Below are positions 7,832-12,481 of a stretch of 12,481 nucleotides of DNA, piece by piece. Position 1 is the first letter of the stretch. The number at the start of each line of letters is the position of its first letter. The notes under the pieces were generated by a model. That model was not told where the DNA came from. It saw only the letters and a program-made list of their open reading frames with translations, and did no database searches. The position numbers and the translations under genes are program-made. The DNA is from BRH-c25 sp964619815 (GTDB taxonomy: Bacteria > Bacillota > Clostridia > Lutisporales > Lutisporaceae): NCBI GenBank assembly GCA_964619815.1, contig CAZUGK010000123.1, positions 1-12,481 on the forward strand, given 5' to 3'.

Positions 7832-7890
7832 TTTTCTTACCCCTTCATTTTTTTATTTACAAGTACGACTTTAATCAGCTTGTCTACTAT

Positions 7891-7919
7891 ATAATATGTG
7901 CTTGCCCATATTTGGTTAA
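7891..7919 (-). promoter_or_regulatory. Possible promoter for the glycosyltransferase
   Basis: On the minus strand TTAACC (7919-7914), a 17-nt spacer and TATTAT (7896-7891) lie 60 nt before the start codon. The -35 is a partial match only, so this is tentative. Confidence 0.33.
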
Positions 7920-8036
7920 TATTAATAGACATTATTTGATTAATACCTCAAAGCTGTATTGTGAATTTTATTGTCTCTCCTTTTACTGTAAATGAATATA
8001 TTATAAGAGAAGAACTTTATAGCTGGAGGTGAATGT

Positions 8037-8909
8037 ATGAAGAATATTCTTTGCATTGATATAGGAGGCACCAGAATAAAAGCGTCAATCCTGAAAGATG
8101 ACATTGATCTGCAATCATTGAAAAATACTAAAGTAGAAGTTATCCGGTCACTTGGATGGTTGAACAGCTCACTGCCGGAGATCATATCAAAGCAGCACCC
8201 TGCCGGCCTCCTTCGAAAAAGCAGTGCTCTTAGTCAATATGACAGTGTTTCATTGAGCGTACCGTTGAAAGTAATTGATAATGGCGCAGAAGTTAAGGGA
8301 TATTATACTGATAAATTCGGGGTGCCCAGGAATTTAAAAAAAGCTTTTGAAGATGTGTGCGGCTGTGAAGTAGTAATCAAAAATGATTCAGCATGCTGGC
8401 TGTCAGGTGCGCTGAACTACAGCCGTTTATGCCCCATGAATATTGAGTTCCCCTGCCTTTTTATCGCATTGGGAACAGGAGTTGGAATTACATTCTCAGA
8501 ACATATGCCTGCCGTCCATGGTATTGATTTGAGCAGTATAGGTTTTTATTTCCTTAACTTGAGTAAAATATCCAAACGATTGGTAGACCAAGGCTGGCAG
8601 GTTCATGGATGCCTTGGAGAAAAATACTTTAACTGGGTGGAAAGTGAGCACAGAGAATGGACTTACTATAATATTCAAGAAGATTACACCAAAAGAGTTA
8701 CTGCTTTTTTGAAGGATATTAAAGCAGTGAAATCAATTAATTATAATAATATAAAAACTATTCTTATTGGTGGAGGAAATGCTGAATATATAAACAGTAC
8801 ACTTTTGAAAGAAAAAATTCAAAAGCACATATATATGTTTACTGCCGGCAGCCTGCAAATCAATCCCGACTTAATACCTTTACTGGGGCAGATAAAACTG
8901 AGCCAATAA
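8037..8909 (+). CDS. ROK/ASKHA-fold sugar kinase-like protein, divergent
   Basis: A 290-residue protein of the actin-like sugar kinase superfamily, closest in layout to ROK kinases. Visible motifs are phosphate-1 IDIGGTRIKASIL (7-19), KNDSACWLSGA with the putative catalytic Asp117 (115-125), phosphate-2 LGTGVGI (145-151) and the adenosine loop IGGGNAEYI (244-252). It lacks two ROK hallmarks: the ExGH substrate/zinc motif that normally follows the GTGxG loop, and the CxCGxxGC zinc-binding cysteine cluster; residues 155-205 are unlike typical members. It could be a kinase with different substrate rules or a non-catalytic sensor. The ATG has a strong GGAGGTGA site 4 nt upstream. It is divergent from the glycosyltransferase and convergent with a lipoprotein-glycosyltransferase chimera 28 nt beyond its stop. 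No clear terminator is seen. Confidence 0.78.
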   Translation: MKNILCIDIGGTRIKASILKDDIDLQSLKNTKVEVIRSLGWLNSSLPEIISKQHPAGLLRKSSALSQYDSVSLSVPLKVIDNGAEVKGYYTDKFGVPRNLKKAFEDVCGCEVVIKNDSACWLSGALNYSRLCPMNIEFPCLFIALGTGVGITFSEHMPAVHGIDLSSIGFYFLNLSKISKRLVDQGWQVHGCLGEKYFNWVESEHREWTYYNIQEDYTKRVTAFLKDIKAVKSINYNNIKTILIGGGNAEYINSTLLKEKIQKHIYMFTAGSLQINPDLIPLLGQIKLSQ

Positions 8910-8931
8910 ATGCAAAGCCATCTGTCCTCCG

Positions 8932-8954
8932 GCAGCTTAAGTATTGCAGCTTAA
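8932..8954. repeat. Short direct repeat at a convergent gene junction
   Basis: GCAGCTTAA occurs at 8932-8940 and again at 8946-8954, a 14-nt period. The first copy contains the chimera's stop codon. It may be a slippage product; it has no terminator-like U-tract. Confidence 0.4.
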
Positions 8955-9242
8955 TTGAAATTCACCAGCCTCAGCCTCTCTGAAAATTCTTAAAGCATCT
9001 TTCAGGTATTTTGGGCCGTAATGATCATCGTTGTCAAATTTAGCTATAAATTCAAACACAGCATGATTTGCACCGAAATTCAGGACAATATCGTTAAACT
9101 GCTTCAAGACTGCTACTTCAGGCCTAACCCCGGATGTTTCCTTTTGAATGCCTTTGCTGCAGCCTACACTAAGCGCAGAAACAAGCAATAGCACCATAAG
9201 AGCTGCAGCTGCAATCCGTTTCCTTAATTCAAAACCAACCAT
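8937..9242 (-). pseudogene. Chimeric remnant: lipoprotein signal peptide fused to a glycosyltransferase fragment
   Basis: An open 101-codon frame whose two halves belong to different protein types. Residues 1-30 look like a lipoprotein signal: FELRKR, then a hydrophobic AAAALMVLLLVSAL, then LSVGC with the would-be lipidated Cys28. Residues 53-94 (bases 8961-9086) match residues 89-130 of the glycosyltransferase encoded at 7085-7831: IAKFDNDDHYGPKYL against IAKFDDDDYYGPKYL, about 25 of 42 identical, with one Asp of the acidic cluster changed to Asn. The remaining two thirds of a glycosyltransferase are absent, so it cannot be an active enzyme. The best start is the ATG at 9242 with GGGGTG 7 nt upstream; a GTG at 9257 is possible. 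It lies 42 nt downstream of the quinone oxidoreductase in the same direction. I interpret it as a deletion or recombination relic, but the frame and ribosome site are intact, so a small expressed lipoprotein is not excluded. Confidence 0.65.
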
Positions 9243-9284
9243 CGATTTACACCCCACAATAAAATATAATATATCTATTCAATC

Positions 9285-10280
9285 TTATATATACGGGCTA
9301 ACCAGTGATATCTTCCCTTCCGCCTTTCCTGCTTCCAGGTACTCGTGGGCTTTCCCCACCTCCGTAAACAGGAATTCCTTCTCTGCCTTCAATACCGTGA
9401 GCTTTCCGCTCTCTATAAGAGCTTTAATCTCCTTCAATATTTCACTGTATCTTTCCCGCTCTATCCGATCCACCAGTTGTATCATTATGAAAACGCATCT
9501 TAAGCTGATTGCTTTCCTGTGCATCATGCCCATGTCCAGGCTTACCCTTGAATTGGTGGTGCATACCGTGCCGTTTAGCTTTACTGCCTTAAAGCTGTTT
9601 AGTAAGTTTTCACCACCCACAGTATCAATTACAACATCAAAGCCTTTGCCCTCCGTATACTGCTTTACATACTCCTCTACAGCCGTTTGCCTGTAATTTA
9701 TGACTGCATCTGCTCCAAGTTCAAGAGCACTCCTGCCTTTTGAATTCCCCGATACAGTCCCGTACACCTTTGCTCCCCTCAGCTTTAAAAGTTGAAGCAC
9801 TATATGTCCTACCCCTCCTGCAATACCGTGGACCAGTACCTTATCCCCTTCCTTTATTTGAGCCTTTGTCAAAAGCTCATAGGCTGTTATGCTTACCAAC
9901 GGGTATAGAGCAGCGGTTTTGTGATCGATATTCTCAGGTTTGTGCCAAATCAGTTTTGTATCCACGAGCATATATTCTGCCAATGCGCCGGTCTCTCCAA
10001 TTGCTCCGCCTGCGCAGCCGAAAACCTCATCTCCAACCTTGTAACCGGAAACTCCGTCTCCAACCTCAACAACAATACCGGAAAAATCTCCATTCAGAAC
10101 TGCCGGGAATGCAGGTGAAATAGCCGGCACAAGTCCCGAGCGTATTTTTGCTTCTATCGGATTCACACTGCTTGCATGAACCTTTACCAGTAAATACCCT
10201 GCTTTGACCTTAGGCCTTTCAAGCTCTGACTCATGAAAAACCTCTGATGAGCCAAAACGGTCTATAACCATTGCTTTCAT
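9285..10280 (-). CDS. Zinc-free MDR-family NADPH:quinone oxidoreductase
   Basis: A 331-residue medium-chain dehydrogenase/reductase of the quinone oxidoreductase branch, expected to transfer hydride from NAD(P)H to quinones or other activated carbonyl compounds. The N-terminal GroES-like domain includes VHASSVNPIEAKIRSG (34-49), NGDFSGIVVEVG (63-74) and GYKVGDEVFG (79-88). The Rossmann domain has HGIAGGVGHIVLQLLK (151-166) as the AxxGxxG-type dinucleotide loop, GTVSGNSK (174-181) in the position that favours NADPH phosphate, and FDVVIDTVGGE (214-224). The catalytic- and structural-zinc cysteines of alcohol dehydrogenases are missing. The C-terminus EGKISLV matches the family end, so the gene is full length. 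GGAG lies 8 nt before the ATG. It is divergent from the YbaK-type gene and shares a 105-nt AT-rich promoter region with it. The substrate is unknown. Confidence 0.9.
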   Translation of the reverse strand: MKAMVIDRFGSSEVFHESELERPKVKAGYLLVKVHASSVNPIEAKIRSGLVPAISPAFPAVLNGDFSGIVVEVGDGVSGYKVGDEVFGCAGGAIGETGALAEYMLVDTKLIWHKPENIDHKTAALYPLVSITAYELLTKAQIKEGDKVLVHGIAGGVGHIVLQLLKLRGAKVYGTVSGNSKGRSALELGADAVINYRQTAVEEYVKQYTEGKGFDVVIDTVGGENLLNSFKAVKLNGTVCTTNSRVSLDMGMMHRKAISLRCVFIMIQLVDRIERERYSEILKEIKALIESGKLTVLKAEKEFLFTEVGKAHEYLEAGKAEGKISLVSPYI

Positions 10281-10299
10281 GATATCACTCCTATCTATT

Positions 10300-10328
10300 A
10301 TTAATTATTCTGTCGAAAATGGTATAAT
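10300..10328 (+). promoter_or_regulatory. Extended -10 promoter for the YbaK-type gene
   Basis: TGGTATAAT (10320-10328) is a perfect extended -10 element (TGnTATAAT) about 58 nt before the ATG at 10386. The -35 region (ATTAAT/TTAATT near 10300-10306) is weak, as is common with an extended -10. A second TATAAT follows at 10335-10340. Confidence 0.55.
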
Positions 10329-10338
10329 ATATATTATA

Positions 10339-10368
10339 ATTATAACCGTATGGAAATATTTATGCAAA
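10339..10368 (-). promoter_or_regulatory. Possible promoter for the quinone oxidoreductase
   Basis: On the minus strand TTTGCA (10368-10363), an 18-nt spacer and TATAAT (10344-10339) lie about 60 nt from the ATG at 10280. It overlaps the transcribed leader of the divergent gene, so the two promoters face each other across a 40-nt AT-rich block. Confidence 0.4.
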
Positions 10369-10385
10369 GAAGGGAAGTAAAACCA

Positions 10386-10847
10386 ATGAGTTTGGAAAGT
10401 GTAAAAAAGTATTTCGATGACAATAAACTGCTGGACCTGCATATCCTCGAAACGCAGGAAAGTACTGCAACAGTTGAACTTGCAGCCAAGGCACACGGTG
10501 TTGAACCTGCACTTATTGCCAAGACTATGGCTTTCGGCTTGAAGGACCGGAAGATATTGATAGTTACAAAGGGTGATGCCCGGATAGACAACAGGAAGTT
10601 CAAGGATTACTTTCATGAAAAGGCTTCAATGCTGAACCATGAAGAAGTACTGGAGGTTACCGGTCACCCGGTAGGAGGAGTATGCCCCTTCGGCCTGAAA
10701 AATCCTATGGATATACATCTGGATATTTCAATGAAGGAATTTGAATATGTATACCCTGCTGCAGGCTCTACAAATTCAGCTGTAAAAATCACACCTGACA
10801 GATTGCAGGAAGTAACCGGAGGTATATGGGTGGATGTCTGCAAATAA
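10386..10847 (+). CDS. YbaK/ProX-family aminoacyl-tRNA deacylase
   Basis: A 153-residue free-standing relative of the prolyl-tRNA synthetase editing (INS) domain, a family that hydrolyses mischarged aminoacyl-tRNAs in trans. Family features in order are STATVELAAKAHGVEPALIAKT... with the conserved catalytic-type Lys46, KGDARIDNRKFKDYF (62-76), GHPVGGVCPFGL (93-104) and YPAAGSTNSAVKI (123-135). I chose the ATG at 10386: AAGGGAAG lies 8 nt upstream, and the extra 12 residues of a reading from ATG 10350 are not part of the fold. The product is full length, soluble and cytoplasmic. It is divergent from the quinone oxidoreductase and is followed, 173 nt later, by the transpeptidase on the same strand. 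Which tRNA it edits (Cys-, Ala- or other-tRNA) is not evident. Confidence 0.92.
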   Translation: MSLESVKKYFDDNKLLDLHILETQESTATVELAAKAHGVEPALIAKTMAFGLKDRKILIVTKGDARIDNRKFKDYFHEKASMLNHEEVLEVTGHPVGGVCPFGLKNPMDIHLDISMKEFEYVYPAAGSTNSAVKITPDRLQEVTGGIWVDVCK

Positions 10848-11020
10848 ATCGGAAGCAATTAGTACAGTATATTCTTCATTTGTAATTTATTTCCTCCAAT
10901 AAGCAGATAAATTTTCATAAATATGCTTCAGTGTACTGTAATCTCTCATATATATAATTCTGAACAGCAAAATTTCAGGAGCATATCGCATACCAATTTC
11001 TTTTCACGAGGAGGATTACT
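10848..11020. other. Intergenic region with weak elements only
   Basis: This 173-nt AT-rich gap separates the YbaK-type gene and the transpeptidase. It holds TATAAT at 10953-10958 (+) without a recognisable -35, an imperfect 28-nt hairpin (AAGCA...TGCTT, about 10902-10929), and a TACAGTA/TACTGTA inverted pair ~70 nt apart. No terminator with a U-tract and no RNA gene could be recognised. Confidence 0.4.
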
Positions 11021-11395
11021 ATGTATTGCTGCCCTTTCATGAGGAGTCCTGAGTATTATCGAGCAACCTACAGTATAACGGTAAATTTAAAGGAACGCAG
11101 ACTTCATCTTATAAAAAACGGAAAGTGGTTCAAGTCATACCCCATTGCAGTCGGCAAAATCCTGACTAAAACCCCAGAAGGCACTTATAAGATAATTAAC
11201 AAACAGGTAAACCCGGGCGGTCCCTTTGGCGCAAGGTGGATGGGACTTAACAGGAAGGGCTATGGCATACACGGCACAAACGATCCTTCATCCATTGGAA
11301 AGGCAGTTTCCCATGGATGTATTCGGATGTACAACAAGGATGTTATTGAATTGTTTAATTTGGTTGGTGTGGGTACGACAGTTAAAATTGTATAA
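11021..11395 (+). CDS. Minimal YkuD-type L,D-transpeptidase
   Basis: A 124-residue protein that is essentially just the YkuD catalytic domain, which forms 3-3 cross-links in peptidoglycan or attaches proteins to it. The active-site signature is intact: YGIHGTN (81-87), then SHGCIRM (97-103) with nucleophile Cys100, His98 and Arg102. The strand YSITVNLKERRLHLIKNGKW (17-36) and AVGKILTKTPEGTYKI (43-58) match the start of the fold. No LysM, signal peptide or membrane segment is present, so its route to the wall is unclear; a role within the developing spore is one possibility but is inference only. The start is fixed by GGAGGA 7 nt before the ATG. It is probably monocistronic: it ends at a bidirectional terminator shared with the convergent IclR gene. 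Confidence 0.92.
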   Translation: MYCCPFMRSPEYYRATYSITVNLKERRLHLIKNGKWFKSYPIAVGKILTKTPEGTYKIINKQVNPGGPFGARWMGLNRKGYGIHGTNDPSSIGKAVSHGCIRMYNKDVIELFNLVGVGTTVKIV

Positions 11396-11452
11396 TCCTG
11401 CAGTTTACATTTATATTTGCAACTGTCTAAGTATTCTACAGGCTGATATTAC

Positions 11453-11492
11453 AAAAGCCTATCGCCTTTGTCATAAAAGAGATAGGCTTTTT
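11453..11492 (+). terminator. Bidirectional terminator between transpeptidase and IclR gene
   Basis: An 11-bp perfect stem (AAAAGCCTATC / GATAGGCTTTT) with a 17-nt loop is followed by TTTATTTTGTTTT on the plus strand and TTTTGTAAT on the minus strand. It lies between convergent stop codons at 11395 and 11504 and can serve both genes, more strongly on the plus side. Confidence 0.88.
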
Positions 11493-11503
11493 ATTTTGTT
11501 TTA

Positions 11504-12220
11504 TCAGATTAACTCCTTTGTAATATTATCTGATGTCTCCAGCAGCATTCTTATATATTCATCTCTTTTATGCTGTTCCATCCTTACAGCAGGTATTGCT
11601 ATGCTGATAGCCGCTATAACATCGCCGTTCTTCTTCTTTACAGGAGCCGCTATGCATATGAGTCCTTTGATATATTCCTCATTATCTATAGCATAGCCCT
11701 GTTCCCTTATTAACTTAAGCTCCTCTTCTAATTTTTCAGCACTGTCAAAAGTATTTTCGGAGTATTTCCTGAAAGTAATATCGTTCAAACTAATATTCTT
11801 TTCGTGAGCAAGAAGTACCTTGCCCATACCGGTGCAAAATGCCGGTACTTTTCTGCCGACATCAAGCACTATTCTCAAAGGCTCCCTGGTCATAATCTTA
11901 TCCAAAAACACTACGTCCAAATTGTCAAGCACAGACATGTTAACGGTTTCATTGCATTTTTCATAAAGCTTCTCCAAGTTTTTTCGAACAATACTTTTGA
12001 ATGGTATCCTATCTCCAACCTGGTTGCCAAGCTCATAGATTTTTATTGAAGCATAGTATCTGCCGTCTTTGACATCCTGTTTTATATAGCCCATTTGCTT
12101 AAAAGTGCCAAGTATTCTATGGATACCACTCTTGCCAATGCCCGTTAGCTTACTTAATTCACCTATACTCAATTCACCATACTCGATCAGCTTTTCTAAT
12201 ATCTCCATGGATTTTATCAA
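11504..12220 (-). CDS. IclR-family transcriptional regulator
   Basis: A DNA-binding regulator with an N-terminal winged helix-turn-helix (about 5-60; LSIGELSKLTGIGKSGIHRI at 17-36) and a C-terminal IclR effector domain (about 75-235). The latter shows GRKVPAFCTGMGKVLLA (122-138) and GYAIDNEEYIKGLICIAAPV (175-194), the standard ligand-pocket signatures. Such proteins usually control catabolic genes in response to a small acid or aromatic ligand; the target here is not shown. The start is uncertain. I give the TTG at 12220 (238 residues), but neither it nor the ATG at 12208 has a ribosome binding site. The only good site, GGAG at 12272-12275, is spaced correctly for a CTG at 12262, which would restore the NYNIKSLI stretch usual before this helix. 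It is convergent with the transpeptidase. Confidence 0.9.
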   Translation of the reverse strand: MIKSMEILEKLIEYGELSIGELSKLTGIGKSGIHRILGTFKQMGYIKQDVKDGRYYASIKIYELGNQVGDRIPFKSIVRKNLEKLYEKCNETVNMSVLDNLDVVFLDKIMTREPLRIVLDVGRKVPAFCTGMGKVLLAHEKNISLNDITFRKYSENTFDSAEKLEEELKLIREQGYAIDNEEYIKGLICIAAPVKKKNGDVIAAISIAIPAVRMEQHKRDEYIRMLLETSDNITKELI

Positions 12221-12296
12221 CGATTTTATATTGTAGTTATTTGAATCCTGACCATTTTCCAGATTAAATCACTCCAAACTGCATATGTTAGAAAAT

Positions 12297-12325
12297 ATTA
12301 TACCATAATTATACTATTTTGCACA
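12297..12325 (-). promoter_or_regulatory. Extended -10 promoter for the IclR gene
   Basis: On the minus strand TGGTATAAT (12305-12297) is a perfect extended -10, with a second TATAAT just upstream. The -35 region (TGTGCA near 12325-12320) is weak. It lies about 35 nt before the CTG at 12262 and 77 nt before the TTG at 12220. Confidence 0.5.
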
Positions 12326-12376
12326 GGCAGATATCGTATCTACATCCAGAACAAACATTTTAGGCAAGAGTTAGTG

Positions 12377-12413
12377 AAAAAAACAATGCGATCCTTTTCT
12401 GACATACTGCATT
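12377..12413 (-). terminator. Weak terminator after the right-edge gene
   Basis: On the minus strand AATGC (12413-12409) pairs with GCATT (12389-12385) across a 19-nt loop and is followed, one base later, by seven T. The stem is short, but the position just after the stop codon at 12417 fits. Confidence 0.4.
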
Positions 12414-12416
12414 TTC

Positions 12417-12481
12417 TTATGACAGCCCTATGATTTCTCCATCTTCTGTTATATCCATGCCGTTTGCAGCAGGAACCTTAG
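12417..12481 (-). CDS. C-terminal end of an unidentified protein (cut by right edge)
   Basis: The last 20 codons of a minus-strand frame (VPAANGMDITEDGEIIGLS, then TAA) enter from the right edge. The residue mix is protein-like and the stop is followed by a short terminator-like hairpin, which supports a real gene end. It is too short to assign a family. It lies upstream of, and in the same direction as, the IclR gene, so it may or may not be a target of that regulator. Confidence 0.5.
   Translation of the reverse strand, partial: KVPAANGMDITEDGEIIGLS

Noticed and set aside
7911..7945. Operator-like GGTTAAT...ATTAATACC palindrome between glycosyltransferase and ROK-like gene
   Set aside because: The arms do not pair cleanly and the region is very AT-rich.
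7085..9257. Composite mobile element bounded by the two glycosyltransferase-like segments
   Set aside because: No transposase, terminal inverted repeats or target-site duplication could be found; the repeats are diverged coding sequence, so a simple duplication or deletion is more economical.
9148..9696. Plus-strand open frame of 182 codons
   Set aside because: It is antisense to the quinone oxidoreductase and chimera; it is Ser/Pro/Thr-rich, as expected from an opposite-strand shadow.
10860..10942. Regulatory RNA or operator from the TACAGTA/TACTGTA inverted pair
   Set aside because: Seven bases separated by about 70 nt in AT-rich DNA is likely chance, and no conserved riboswitch core was seen.
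1..12481. CRISPR array, tRNA, rRNA, insertion sequence, phage or defence genes
   Set aside because: No regularly spaced repeats, cloverleaf-like sequences, transposase motifs or phage proteins were seen on either strand.

Overview
The window looks like the chromosome of a spore-former-type, anaerobic, moderately AT-rich Firmicute, most likely a member of Clostridia. The grounds are strong AGGAGG/GGGG-type ribosome binding sites, TATAAT-rich intergenic regions, a tungsten/molybdenum aldehyde ferredoxin oxidoreductase with a polyferredoxin partner, an S-layer-anchored exoprotein with YcdB/PepSY-like repeats, and a short YkuD L,D-transpeptidase. This placement is inference from gene content; no rRNA or tRNA is present to fix it.

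Layout, left to right. (1) Minus strand, 1-897: the first ~162 codons of an aldehyde ferredoxin oxidoreductase (running off the left edge), preceded by and overlapping a four-cluster ferredoxin. The two form a translationally coupled redox pair. (2) Minus strand, 1016-1960: a full-length metallo-beta-lactamase-fold hydrolase, preceded by a possible nine-codon leader ORF. (3) A strong hairpin terminator (2042-2075) closes a large secreted protein (2134-4455) with a signal peptide, repeated YcdB/PepSY-like modules and three C-terminal SLH motifs. (4) Minus strand, 4603-6905: a DEAD-box RNA helicase with a DbpA-type RNA-binding tail, followed 11 nt later by a stand-alone B3/B4 (PheRS editing-like) protein. 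These form a two-gene RNA/translation-quality operon. (5) 7085-9257: an unusual island holding a family 2 glycosyltransferase (minus), a divergent degenerate ROK-type sugar kinase (plus), and a short in-frame chimera (minus). The chimera joins a lipoprotein signal peptide to a ~42-residue copy of the catalytic segment of the same glycosyltransferase. (6) 9285-10847: a zinc-free MDR quinone oxidoreductase and a divergent YbaK/ProX-type aminoacyl-tRNA deacylase sharing an AT-rich promoter region. (7) 11021-11395: a minimal L,D-transpeptidase, then a bidirectional terminator shared with a convergent IclR-family regulator (11504-12220 or slightly longer). (8) The last ~20 codons of an unrecognised minus-strand gene at the right edge.

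Most of the window is ordinary housekeeping and accessory chromosome. The parts that stand out are the glycosyltransferase fragment duplication and its fusion to a lipoprotein signal, the ROK protein lacking its usual zinc and ExGH motifs, the helicase-B3/B4 pairing together with a second trans-editing-like gene ~5 kb away, and the IclR start, where the only well-placed ribosome binding site points to a CTG codon. I found no tRNA, rRNA, CRISPR array, transposase, phage gene or recognisable riboswitch, and no convincing previously undescribed multi-gene system.
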